Source: Streptomyces mutomycini
Lineage (GTDB): Bacteria > Actinomycetota > Actinomycetes > Streptomycetales > Streptomycetaceae
Direction of reading: 5' to 3'
DNA length: 39,984 nucleotides
NCBI RefSeq assembly: GCF_001700505.1
Contig: NZ_MAPV01000112.1
Coordinates: 1 to 39,984 of the forward strand
Both the position numbers and the translations under genes were made by a program. Below, in pieces: positions 1 to 7,029 of this stretch (positions are counted from its first letter, which is position 1; each line of letters starts with the position of its first letter). The notes under the pieces were generated by a model. The model searched no databases. It worked only from the letters and a program-made list of their open reading frames with translations, and was not told the origin of the DNA.

Positions 1-495
1 TGGGATCACCTGTGCGCCCGGCACGGGATCGAGCCCGAGGACCGGGCGCCCGACCCGGGTCGCCTGATCCGCGCGCTGGAGGAACTGGAGGAGGCGCGGG
101 CCGTCTGGCTCGCGTACGAGACGGGCTTCGCCGAGCGGCGGCGCCGAGAGAAGCACGACGGGCTGCGCAGGCCCGGCGCATTCGACGACTGGCATCGCAG
201 GACCTGGGGCGGCTACGGGATCGCGCACTGCGACGATCCGGGGGTCCACCCCAGCGCACCCCTGGCCGAGGTCCTGGGACGGCTGATCGCCGCCCTGGGG
301 GCGAAGCCCGGCGCGGGGTGCCCGGTCTGCACGGGAACCGGAATCGTCTGGCGGCAGGATCTGGACCGCGAGCCATGGGCCGGCCCGGTCTGCACGGGCT
401 GCGGCATCGTGGTCCCGCGCCCGGTCCTGACCGCGGGCGCGCTGACGAGGGCCAGGGGGGCACTGACGCGGAAACTGACGGCGTCGGCGGCCTGA
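1..495 (+). CDS. hypothetical protein with C-terminal zinc ribbon (5' partial)
   Basis: The reading frame is open from the first base of the window and stops at TGA 493-495, so the N-terminus lies outside; 164 residues are visible. The visible part is charged and probably helical (an LEELEEARAVWLAYETGF stretch), followed by two CxxC pairs about 30 residues apart (CPVC and CTGC). These look like a zinc ribbon. I do not recognise a named family and assign no function. Third positions are almost all G or C, as expected of a real Streptomyces gene. It converges with soxR, with a hairpin region between the two stops. Confidence 0.7.
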   Translation, partial: WDHLCARHGIEPEDRAPDPGRLIRALEELEEARAVWLAYETGFAERRRREKHDGLRRPGAFDDWHRRTWGGYGIAHCDDPGVHPSAPLAEVLGRLIAALGAKPGAGCPVCTGTGIVWRQDLDREPWAGPVCTGCGIVVPRPVLTAGALTRARGALTRKLTASAA

Positions 496-532
496 GGGCC
501 GCGGGACGAAGGAACAGCCGGCCGGAGCCGGC
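487..532. terminator. two adjacent hairpins between convergent genes
   Basis: GCGGCC-TGAG-GGCCGC (487-502, overlapping the stop codon of the upstream gene) and GCCGGC-CGGA-GCCGGC (517-532) form two short GC stems between the stops of the partial gene and soxR. No U-run follows. They probably serve as a bidirectional terminator. Confidence 0.5.
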
Positions 533-538
533 GCGCAC

Positions 539-1012
539 TCAGGAGCGGTCGGCCGCACCCCGCTCGGGCATCAGCCGTGACCCGGTCAGCCGGTCGCCGA
601 AGACATCGTCGGGGTTGGACAGCACGCAGGTCTCCAGCGACAGGCACCCGCAGCCGATGCAGTCGGTGAGGTGGTCGCGCAGGCGCCCCAGCTGCGTGAT
701 GCGCTCGTCCAGCTCCGACCGCCACGCCCGGGAGAGCCTGGCCCAGTCCTCATGGTTGGGCGTGCGCTCCTCCGGCAGCTCCGCCAGCGCCTCCCGGATC
801 GTGGCGAGCGGGATACCCACCCGCTGTGCGGCACGGACGAACGCCACCCGGCGCAGCGCGTCCCTCGTGTAGCGGCGCTGGTTGCCGCTGGTGCGGCTGC
901 TGCTGATCAGGCCCTTGGACTCGTAGAAGTGCAGGGCGGACACTGCGGCTCCGCTGCGGGCGGAGAGCTGGCCGACGGTGAGTTCTTGGTATGTCTGCGG
1001 AATCTGTGGCAC
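539..1012 (-). CDS. soxR: redox-sensitive MerR-family regulator SoxR
   Basis: A 157-residue protein with an N-terminal MerR winged helix-turn-helix (about residues 12-80), a dimerisation helix and the diagnostic [2Fe-2S] motif CX2CXCX5C at C118, C121, C123 and C129. In Streptomyces, SoxR answers redox-active metabolites such as actinorhodin rather than superoxide, and it activates a small set of oxidoreductase and transporter genes; this is family knowledge. I chose GTG 1012 because it gives the usual family N-terminus (PQIP...ELTVGQL). The purine-rich GGGGA sits directly against it, so the ribosome site is unusually close. The C-terminal tail after the cluster is long, as in actinomycete SoxR. 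I see no classic SoxR box nearby, so its targets probably lie elsewhere. Confidence 0.93.
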   Translation of the reverse strand: MPQIPQTYQELTVGQLSARSGAAVSALHFYESKGLISSSRTSGNQRRYTRDALRRVAFVRAAQRVGIPLATIREALAELPEERTPNHEDWARLSRAWRSELDERITQLGRLRDHLTDCIGCGCLSLETCVLSNPDDVFGDRLTGSRLMPERGAADRS

Positions 1013-1106
1013 TCCCCGAACCCTAATGGCCGCACCCCGGCCTCTGCCGCCCTTCCGGAAACCCGGCCGGGGTCCGTCGTTGACACGGAAGCGCGGCCCA
1101 ACCATG

Positions 1107-1123
1107 CTGAGCAAGCGCTTAGA
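1107..1123. promoter_or_regulatory. candidate TetR operator in front of the MaoC gene
   Basis: CTGAGCAAGCGCTTAGA is identical to the site at 2348-2364. It carries the palindromic core AAGCGCTT. It lies just downstream of a consensus-like -35 TTGACA (1080-1085) with 17 bp to a poor -10 (CATGCT, 1103-1108), so a bound protein would cover the start of transcription. The half-site AGCAAG resembles operators of several acyl-CoA-responsive TetR proteins; that resemblance is recalled, not tested. Confidence 0.65.
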
Positions 1124-1171
1124 CATCGTCCGGGAAGGGCGAACGACAGCCGGAAGGCAGGGACCAGGAAC

Positions 1172-1633
1172 ATGGCAGAGCCGAAGATCTTCACGTCCGC
1201 TCAGGAGCTGCGGGACGGGGTGGGCGAGGAGCTCGGTCACAGCGACTGGCTGGAGATCGAGCAGAAGAGGATCGACCAGTTCGCCGAGGCCACGGGCGAC
1301 CACCAGTGGATCCATGTGGACCCCGAGCGCGCCGCGAGCGGCCCCTTCGGTACGACGATCGCGCACGGTTATCTCACGCTGTCGCTGCTGCCGGTGCTCG
1401 TCCCGCAGATCCTGCGGGTCGAGGGCGCCAAGATGGGCATCAACTACGGGACCAACAAGGTCCGGTTCCCCTCGACCGTCCCGGTCGGCTCTCGGCTGCG
1501 TGCCACGGCCGTGCTGAAGAACGTCGAGGAGGCGGGCGGCGGCGTGCAGGTGACCGCGCTCGTCACCGTCGAGCGCGAGGGCGGCGACAAGCCCGCCTGT
1601 GTCGCGGAGTCGGTGTCGCGCTACTACTTCTGA
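1172..1633 (+). CDS. MaoC-like (R)-specific enoyl-CoA hydratase / dehydratase
   Basis: A 153-residue single hot-dog-fold protein of the MaoC/NodN type. The hydratase motif is intact: D43 and H48 in the FAEATGDHQWIH segment, followed by the GPFGTTIAHGYLTLSL signature. Such proteins hydrate trans-2-enoyl-CoA or related thioesters in the cytosol; the exact substrate cannot be read from the sequence. ATG 1172 is preceded by GGGACCAGGAA, with AGGA close to the start. The gene converges with a TetR gene, and both have the same 17-bp operator in their promoters, so the TetR protein probably represses this gene. It stands alone as a transcription unit. Confidence 0.88.
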   Translation: MAEPKIFTSAQELRDGVGEELGHSDWLEIEQKRIDQFAEATGDHQWIHVDPERAASGPFGTTIAHGYLTLSLLPVLVPQILRVEGAKMGINYGTNKVRFPSTVPVGSRLRATAVLKNVEEAGGGVQVTALVTVEREGGDKPACVAESVSRYYF

Positions 1634-1645
1634 TCCGCACGAGGT

Positions 1646-1673
1646 ACGCCGGGCGCGCGCGGGTGCCCGGCGT
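1646..1673. terminator. bidirectional hairpin between MaoC and TetR genes
   Basis: ACGCCGGGC (1646-1654) and GCCCGGCGT (1665-1673) pair over 9 bp around a 10-base loop. The hairpin lies exactly between two convergent stop codons. Confidence 0.7.
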
Positions 1674-1676
1674 CAC

Positions 1677-2300
1677 TCACTTCTGGGCGCCCACCATGCG
1701 CAGGACGAGGTCCGCGTAGAGGGTGCCGACCTCCTCGGGTGTCCGGCTGCCCTGCGCGTTGAACCAGCGCGCCACGTCGATGCAGAGCGACAGGACGGCG
1801 AGCGTGGTGCCCGGCACGTCCGGCACGTCGAACTCGCCCGCCGAGACGCCCTCGCCGATGATCCGGCGCACCACGGCGTCGGTCTTCCTGCGCAGGGCCA
1901 CGATCTCGTCGCGGTGCTCCTCGCTGAGGGCTTCCAGTTCGTACTGCACCACACGCGCCGTGGTGTGGCGCTCGGCGTGCCAGCGGACGAAGGACCGTAC
2001 GGCGTCGGCGAGCCTGTCGGACGCCGTGCCGCCGCTGTCGGCCGCCGTCTCCAGGAGGCGCAGGGCCCGGTCGTGACCGATCCTGCTGATCCGGTGGAGC
2101 AGCTCTTCCTTCGTCTTGTAGTGGATGTAGAGCGCGGCGGGACTCATCCCGGCCCGGCCGGCGATGTCACGGGTGGTGGTCGCGTGGTAGCCGCGCTCGG
2201 CGAACGCCTCGACGGCGGCGACGAGCAGCCGCCGGGCCGCCTCGGGCGTCACCTCGCTCCACGGCGCGATCTCGCCGTCGGTCTCCTCCGCCGTACTCAT
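1677..2300 (-). CDS. TetR/AcrR-family repressor, probably of the MaoC gene and itself
   Basis: About 207 residues. The N-terminal TetR helix-turn-helix (about residues 22-68) contains the typical AFAERGYHATTTRDIAGRAGMSPAALYIHYKTKEEL run; the C-terminal ligand domain is variable. I prefer ATG 2300: AAAGGGG lies nine bases upstream, whereas the in-frame GTG at 2306 would leave only three. A -10 like TATGGT (2339-2334) has the 17-bp operator 2348-2364 over its -35 region, which fits autorepression. The neighbouring convergent MaoC hydratase has the same site. The ligand is likely an acyl-CoA or carboxylic acid; this is inference from the hydratase partner. Confidence 0.88.
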   Translation of the reverse strand: MSTAEETDGEIAPWSEVTPEAARRLLVAAVEAFAERGYHATTTRDIAGRAGMSPAALYIHYKTKEELLHRISRIGHDRALRLLETAADSGGTASDRLADAVRSFVRWHAERHTTARVVQYELEALSEEHRDEIVALRRKTDAVVRRIIGEGVSAGEFDVPDVPGTTLAVLSLCIDVARWFNAQGSRTPEEVGTLYADLVLRMVGAQK

Positions 2301-2347
2301 CGCCACGTGCCCCTTTCCGCTGGCAGGACGAACACCATACCGCGAAC

Positions 2348-2364
2348 CTGAGCAAGCGCTTAGA
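2348..2364. promoter_or_regulatory. candidate TetR autoregulatory operator
   Basis: CTGAGCAAGCGCTTAGA is a perfect copy of 1107-1123. It lies across the -35 region of the leftward TetR promoter (-10 at 2339-2334). Confidence 0.65.
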
Positions 2365-2384
2365 GCGTGTGTGCGGTGAGACCG

Positions 2385-2675
2385 TCAGAGCTTCTGGAAG
2401 GGGTCGTGCTCGGCGAGGATCTTCTCCAGCCTGGCCTGGTCGACCCGGCTGACGATCTGGCCCGCCTCCTGCCGGTCCCTGATGACCTTGGCGAGGGTGA
2501 AGCACGAGGTGACGAGATACAGGACGCCGATGGCGAGGAAGGCACGCACCCAGGCGTCGGCGTCGAGGAAGAAGATGCCGAGGGCCACCGCGCCCATCGC
2601 CACCCCGAAGGAGAGGACGGCCTGTCCGTAGAAGGCCGCGGTGCTCTGCTGCTTGACCGATGTTGTCTCACTCAT
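2385..2675 (-). CDS. YiaA/YiaB-family inner membrane protein
   Basis: A 96-residue protein with two transmembrane helices, FYGQAVLSFGVAMGAVALGIFFL and WVRAFLAIGVLYLVTSCFTLAKVI. The short acidic linker (DADA) between them and the conserved tail (RD..EAGQI..RVDQARLEKILAEHDPF) are typical of actinobacterial YiaA/B proteins. The function of the family is unknown. Start at ATG 2675 gives the usual MSETT N-terminus; an in-frame ATG at 2687 is possible. Neither has a strong ribosome site. The gene lies between the TetR promoter and the end of the acyl-CoA dehydrogenase gene and may be read from the latter's transcript. Confidence 0.85.
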   Translation of the reverse strand: MSETTSVKQQSTAAFYGQAVLSFGVAMGAVALGIFFLDADAWVRAFLAIGVLYLVTSCFTLAKVIRDRQEAGQIVSRVDQARLEKILAEHDPFQKL

Positions 2676-2810
2676 GCCGCACAGCATCCGCCGCGGTGGC
2701 GTACGCCGGTATCCGCCGGCGTACTCAGCCGGTACTCAGAAGCAGCCCTGCCCAGGGGGCCACGGGGCCGTCGCCCCCAGGAGAGGGGACCCCAGGAGGC
2801 CCGGAAGGCA

Positions 2811-3998
2811 TCAGAAGGCGGAGACCCCCGTGAGCGCCCGGCCGATGATCAGCTTCTGGATCTGGCTGGTGCCCTCGTACAGGGTCATCACGCGGGCGTC
2901 CCTGACCAGCTTGCCGACGGGGTACTCGTCGATGTAGCCGTACCCGCCGAAGACCTGCAGGGCGTTGTTCGCCGCACGGACCGCGGCCTCGGAGGCGAAG
3001 AGCTTGGCCGTGGACGCCGCGGTGTCGAAGTCCTGCCCCCGGTCGACGAGGTCGGCGACGCGCCAGGTCAGCATGCGGGCGGCGTCGACGTCGACGGAGA
3101 TGTCGCTGATGAGTTCCTGGACGAGTTGGTAGCTCGCGATGGACTTGCCGAACTGCTCACGCTCGCCCGCGTAGCGCACGGCGGCGTCCAGGGCGGCCTG
3201 CGCGATGCCGACACAGCCCGCCGCGACCGACATCCGGCCCTTGGCCAGGGCGGACATGGCGATGGAGAAGCCCTTGCCCTCGGGGCCCAGGAGGGCGGAA
3301 GCGGGGACGCGGACGTCCTCCAGCACCAGTTCGGCCGTGGCCTGGCCGCGCAGCCCGAGCTTGCCGTGGACGGTGCGCCGGGTCACGCCCGGCGTGTCGG
3401 CCGGCACCAGGAAGGCGGAGACGCCCCGGTGACCCGGAGTGTCGTTGGTGCGGGCGAACAGGAGGATCACATCGGCCCAGGTGCCGTTGGTGATGAACAT
3501 CTTGGAGCCGTTGATGACGTAGTCTCCCCCACTCCCGGCTCCGCTCGAGCGGGAGGTGCCCCCTCCGTCGCGCACGGCCCTGGTGGTCAGGTTTCCCGCG
3601 TCGGAGCCGGTCCCCGGCTCGGTGAGGCCGAAGCAGCCGACGGCCTCGCCCGCGGTGAGCTTCGGCAGCCACTGCTGCTTCTGCTCCTCGCTGCCCCAGG
3701 ACGCGACCGTCTTGGCGACCAGGCCGAGCGAGACGGACACGATGCCGCGCACCGAGGAGTCACCGCGGCCGAGCTCCTCGGTCACCAGGCAGTAGGCGAG
3801 GTGGTCCCCGCCGGAGCCGCCGTACTCCTCCGGGATCGTCAGCCCGAGGAAACCGAGTGCGCCCAGCTTCTTCACGATCGACTTGTCGACACTCTCGGCG
3901 CGGTCCCACTCGACGACATGCGGGGTGATCTCCCGTGCGACGAAGTCCTCGGCGAGCTGCCGGACGGCGTCCTGCTCCTCGCTCAGCTCCAGATTCAT
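2811..3998 (-). CDS. acyl-CoA dehydrogenase with an in-frame repeat insertion
   Basis: A 395-residue FAD-dependent acyl-CoA dehydrogenase that makes 2-enoyl-CoA. Seen: the N-terminal helical domain, the flavin/substrate signature CFGLTEPGTGSDAGNL (about 122-137), KMFITNG, the RGQATAELVLEDVRVP sheet, the GGYGYIDEYPVGKLVRD motif and the catalytic-base segment LYEGTSQIQ with E375. The start ATG 3998 has AGGTG eight bases upstream. Odd: residues 145-158 (GGGTSRSSGAGSGG) interrupt the usual short turn between TTRAVRDG and DYVINGSKMF. They are encoded by a GC-rich inverted repeat at 3524-3564. The loop is surface-exposed in the family, so the enzyme is probably still active. The gene is divergent from a TetR gene with a palindrome between them. 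The substrate is not predictable; the branched-chain or short-chain class is likely. Confidence 0.93.
   Translation of the reverse strand: MNLELSEEQDAVRQLAEDFVAREITPHVVEWDRAESVDKSIVKKLGALGFLGLTIPEEYGGSGGDHLAYCLVTEELGRGDSSVRGIVSVSLGLVAKTVASWGSEEQKQQWLPKLTAGEAVGCFGLTEPGTGSDAGNLTTRAVRDGGGTSRSSGAGSGGDYVINGSKMFITNGTWADVILLFARTNDTPGHRGVSAFLVPADTPGVTRRTVHGKLGLRGQATAELVLEDVRVPASALLGPEGKGFSIAMSALAKGRMSVAAGCVGIAQAALDAAVRYAGEREQFGKSIASYQLVQELISDISVDVDAARMLTWRVADLVDRGQDFDTAASTAKLFASEAAVRAANNALQVFGGYGYIDEYPVGKLVRDARVMTLYEGTSQIQKLIIGRALTGVSAF
3524..3564. repeat. GC-rich inverted-repeat element inside the acyl-CoA dehydrogenase gene
   Basis: The sequence has nested symmetry: CTCCCG (3532-3537) pairs with CGGGAG (3550-3555) around the palindrome GCTCGAGC (3543-3550), with C-rich and GGTGCCCCC-like flanks. 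I recall very similar 35-45 bp units (CTCCCGGCTccGCTCGAGCGGGAG type) scattered in Streptomyces genomes, usually between genes. Here it is in frame and coding. Confidence 0.6.
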
Positions 3999-4016
3999 CC
4001 TGCGACACCTACTTTT

Positions 4017-4035
4017 AATTAGCACTGCTAGTTTT
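4017..4035. promoter_or_regulatory. candidate TetR operator between divergent acyl-CoA dehydrogenase and TetR genes
   Basis: AATTAGCACTGCTAGTTTT contains the perfect 11-bp palindrome TAGCACTGCTA (4020-4030), extended by AA/TT beyond one mismatch. It sits midway between the two divergent starts. A close relative (AAACTAGCGCTGTTAGTTT) lies at 8498-8516 in front of the ALDH/ADH operon. Confidence 0.65.
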
Positions 4036-4062
4036 CTGCTTGCAGGCCCTACTATGTGCCGC

Positions 4063-4734
4063 ATGGCCCGACCGCGCAAGCCCCTCCTCAGCAGAGACCG
4101 CATCGTCGGGGCGGCGAGCGCGCTCGTCGACGCCGAGGGGCTGGACGCCGTCTCGACCCGCCGCCTCGCCGCCGAACTGGGGGTGAGCGGGCCCTCGCTC
4201 TACAACCACTTCCGGAACAAGGACGAGATCCTCGACGCGGTCGCCGATGCCGTGTCCGCGCAGGTCGACCTGTCGATGTTCGAGGAGTCGGACCCGCGCG
4301 ACTGGCCCGCGGCGCTGCACGACTGGGCCGTCTCCTACCGCGCGGCACTCGCGGCGCACCCGCACATCGTCCCGGTGCTCGCCCAGGGACCGGGCCGCCG
4401 TCCGGCCGGTCTGCGGGTCGCCGACGCGGTCTTCGGCGCCATGGTCCGGGCCGGCTGGCCGCCGGCCCAGGCCACCTACATCGGCGCGCTGATGCGCTAC
4501 TTCATCACCGGGTCGGCGCTGGGCTCATTCGCCCGCGGGTTCGTCAACGACGAGACGGCGTACGACCCCGCCGACTACCCCCACCTCGGCCAGGCCCACC
4601 TCCTGGCCGACCGCCGCCAGCAGGTCGACGAGGGCGCCTTCGAGACGGGGCTGCGCGCCCTGCTGGACGGCCTCGCCCTCCAGTACGAGCAGACGGTCGA
4701 GCGCACGGTTCGGCCCGCGCCGAACGGTGCCTGA
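4063..4734 (+). CDS. TetR-family regulator with TetR_C-type ligand domain
   Basis: A 223-residue protein starting MARPRKPLLSRDRIV. The helix-turn-helix covers about residues 10-56 (GLDAVSTRRLAAELGVSGPSLYNHFRNKDEILDAVADAV). The rest resembles the TetR_C-type ligand domain rather than the AcrR type. ATG 4063 gives the familiar N-terminus and would be leaderless behind a -10 like TACTAT (4050-4055). ATG 4054, with AGG seven bases upstream, is a real alternative adding three residues. The gene is divergent from the acyl-CoA dehydrogenase, sharing a 54-64 bp intergenic region with a palindromic operator. The same motif before the ALDH/ADH operon suggests that this protein controls both loci. Confidence 0.87.
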   Translation: MARPRKPLLSRDRIVGAASALVDAEGLDAVSTRRLAAELGVSGPSLYNHFRNKDEILDAVADAVSAQVDLSMFEESDPRDWPAALHDWAVSYRAALAAHPHIVPVLAQGPGRRPAGLRVADAVFGAMVRAGWPPAQATYIGALMRYFITGSALGSFARGFVNDETAYDPADYPHLGQAHLLADRRQQVDEGAFETGLRALLDGLALQYEQTVERTVRPAPNGA

Positions 4735-4842
4735 CGCATCCTGGACGCATGGCCCGGAGCATCTGGGCATCGAGCCCGCGACACTTGACGGGAGCTGACA
4801 ATTCGGTGGGCCCCGAAGCGTTCTCCGCTTACCGTCAGGTCC

Positions 4843-5784
4843 ATGACGACGACTCCGACAGCGCGCCCCGCCGCGCCGGCCACCGGCCGCGACTGGCGTG
4901 CCCCGGCCGCCGCGTGCACCACGGTCCTCCTGTGGGCCTCCGCGTTCGTGTCCATCCGCAGCGCGGGTGAGGCGTACTCACCGGGCGCCCTGGCACTGGG
5001 CCGGCTCCTCGCCGGCACCCTGACCCTCGGCATGATCCTGCTCGCACGCCGCGAGGGGCTGCCGTCGCGAGCGGCGTGGCCCGGCATCATCGGCTCCGGG
5101 CTGCTCTGGTTCGGGCTCTACATGGTGGTGCTCAACTGGGGTGAGCAGCAGGTCGACGCGGGCACGGCCGCCATGATCGTGAACGTCGGCCCGATCCTGA
5201 TGGCGCTGCTGGGCGCGAAGCTGCTCGGGGAGGGGCTGCCCCGCCGCCTCCTGACGGGCATGGGAATCTCGTTCGCGGGCGCCGTCGTCGTCGGTCTCTC
5301 CATGTCGGGACACGGGAGCTCCTCGGTGCTCGGTGTGCTCCTGTGCCTGGTGGCCGCGCTTTCGTACGCGGGCGGGGTGGTCATCCAGAAGCCGGCGCTG
5401 CGGCACGGATCACCGCTGCAGATCACGACGTTCGGCTGCCTGATCGGTACGCTCGCCTGCCTGCCGTTCACCGGCGCACTCGTCTCCGAGGCTGCCGACG
5501 CCCCGGTGTCCGCCACGCTGAACATGATCTATCTCGGCGTGTTCCCGACCGCGCTGGCCTTCACCACCTGGGCCTACGCGCTGGCGCGCACCACGGCGGG
5601 GCGGATGGGCGCGACGACGTACGCGGTGCCCGCCCTGGTGGTGCTGATGTCCTGGCTGCTGCTGGACGAGGTGCCCGCACTGCTCACCGTCGCGGGCGGC
5701 ATGCTCTGCCTGGCCGGGGTCGCGGTCTCGCGGACCCGTGCGCGCCGGCTCCGTGGGGAAGCGGAAACCGCCACGGCCGCCTGA
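4843..5784 (+). CDS. EamA/DMT-superfamily metabolite exporter
   Basis: A 313-residue membrane protein with about ten hydrophobic helices arranged as two EamA repeats. The first repeat contains the N-terminal WASAFVSIRSAGEAYSPGALALGRLLAG signature. The second ends with the FTTWAYALARTTAGRMGATTYAVPALVVLMSWLLLDEVP signature typical of RhaT/YdcZ/YedA-type transporters. Substrates in this family range from amino acids to nucleotides and drugs; nothing here fixes one. ATG 4843 follows a modest AGG and a -10 like TACCGT at 4830-4835, so a very short leader is possible. It is transcribed alone and ends before a strong terminator. Confidence 0.88.
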   Translation: MTTTPTARPAAPATGRDWRAPAAACTTVLLWASAFVSIRSAGEAYSPGALALGRLLAGTLTLGMILLARREGLPSRAAWPGIIGSGLLWFGLYMVVLNWGEQQVDAGTAAMIVNVGPILMALLGAKLLGEGLPRRLLTGMGISFAGAVVVGLSMSGHGSSSVLGVLLCLVAALSYAGGVVIQKPALRHGSPLQITTFGCLIGTLACLPFTGALVSEAADAPVSATLNMIYLGVFPTALAFTTWAYALARTTAGRMGATTYAVPALVVLMSWLLLDEVPALLTVAGGMLCLAGVAVSRTRARRLRGEAETATAA

Positions 5785-5866
5785 GGGACATCATCCTTCC
5801 GGCTTCCGGCGCGGGACCATGCCTCCGCGCCGGAGGGACGACGTGCGGGCCGCCGCGCTGCCGCAC

Positions 5867-5905
5867 GGTTCGGCGGGGCGGCGTGCCGTGCCGCCCCGCC
5901 GAACC
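5867..5905. terminator. strong bidirectional terminator hairpin
   Basis: A perfect 16-bp stem, GGTTCGGCGGGGCGGC (5867-5882) with GCCGCCCCGCCGAACC (5890-5905), and a 7-base loop. It lies between the convergent stops of the EamA gene and the alcohol dehydrogenase gene. Confidence 0.85.
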
Positions 5906-5917
5906 TCGCGTCGCCGT

Positions 5918-6997
5918 CTAGAACACGACCAGGGCGCGTCCGCCCCTGCCCGCGATCATGTTGTCGAAGGCCGCCGGGATACCGTCCAGTGAGATCCGCT
6001 CCGTGACCATCATGGAGAGGTCGAACCGTCCGGCGCGGATGTGCTCGGCGAGCACCGGCAGGTCGCGGGCCGGGTCGCTGTTCCCGTAGACGCAGCCGGT
6101 GAGGGAGCGGCCCCAGTGGAAGATCTCCAGGGCGTTGAAGCTCACCTGCTGGTCCTTGCCGCCGATGCCGACGACGGTGGTGCGGCCGCCGCGGCGGGTC
6201 GACTCCCAGGCGCCGCGGATGGTGGCGGGCCGGCCCACGCACTCCACGGCGACGTCCGCGCCCTGCCCTCCGGTGAGCTTGCGGACGGCGCGGGGTGTGG
6301 TGTCGGACGCGACGACGTAGTCGGTGGCGCCGGCCCTGCGGGCCAGCTCCTCCTTCTCCGGCGACACGTCCACGGCGATGATCTTCGACGCTCCGGCGAT
6401 CCGGGCGGACTGCAGGACGGCGAGGCCGACTCCGCCGATACCGAAGACGACGACGCTCTCGCCCTCGCGCACCTGGGCGGAGTGGTGGACAGCCCCGTAT
6501 CCGGTCAGGACCGCGCAGCCGAGCAGGGCGGCGTCGTCGAGCGGGATGCCGGCCGGGGCGGGCAGCACGCAGTTCGCGGCTACGACGGTCTCCTGGGCGA
6601 AGGCCGCGACGTTCAGGCCGGGGTGCAGCTCGGTGCCGCCGGCCGTACGGGCGTGGATGTTCGCCGCGCCCTTGAGCGCGTCGGCGCAGAGCCAGACCTC
6701 GCCGATCCCGCAGTGGAAGCACGCTCCGCACGACGGCGCCCAGTTGAGGACCACCGGGTCGCCGGCGGCGACGTGGGTGACGCCCTCGCCGACGGCGAGC
6801 ACCGTCCCGGCGCCCTCGTGGCCGAGTACGGCCGGGACGGGCAACCGCATGGTGCCGTTGGACAGGGACAGGTCGGAGTGGCAGACACCGGCGGCGGCGA
6901 GGCTGACGCTCACCTGGCCGGGGCCGGGCTCCGGGAGTTCGATGTCGGTGATCTCCAGCGGAGCTCCGACGGCGGGCAGTACGGCGGCGCGGACCAC
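5918..6997 (-). CDS. zinc-dependent alcohol dehydrogenase, class III-like (MDR family)
   Basis: A 359-residue medium-chain dehydrogenase. The catalytic-zinc ligand motifs GVCHSD (C39), GHE (H60, E61) and GCAVLTGYG (C161) are present. The structural-zinc cysteines are C90, C93, C96 and C104 in CGACFHCGIGEVWLC, and the dinucleotide-binding GIGGVG is at 186-191. It interconverts an alcohol and an aldehyde using NAD(P) or a bound nicotinamide cofactor. GTG 6997 is preceded by GGAG eight bases upstream. It lies 32 bp after an aldehyde dehydrogenase gene on the same strand, so the pair would take an alcohol to its acid in two steps. The operon promoter carries the TetR-type palindrome at 8498-8516. 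The substrate is unknown. Confidence 0.92.
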   Translation of the reverse strand: MVRAAVLPAVGAPLEITDIELPEPGPGQVSVSLAAAGVCHSDLSLSNGTMRLPVPAVLGHEGAGTVLAVGEGVTHVAAGDPVVLNWAPSCGACFHCGIGEVWLCADALKGAANIHARTAGGTELHPGLNVAAFAQETVVAANCVLPAPAGIPLDDAALLGCAVLTGYGAVHHSAQVREGESVVVFGIGGVGLAVLQSARIAGASKIIAVDVSPEKEELARRAGATDYVVASDTTPRAVRKLTGGQGADVAVECVGRPATIRGAWESTRRGGRTTVVGIGGKDQQVSFNALEIFHWGRSLTGCVYGNSDPARDLPVLAEHIRAGRFDLSMMVTERISLDGIPAAFDNMIAGRGGRALVVF

Positions 6998-7029
6998 GAA
7001 CAGACTCCTCGGTGGATCGGCGTGAAGGA

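Noticed and set aside
1013..1171. SoxR box between soxR and the MaoC gene
   Set aside because: No CCTCAA...TTGAGG-type inverted repeat found. The conspicuous palindrome there belongs to the TetR pair.
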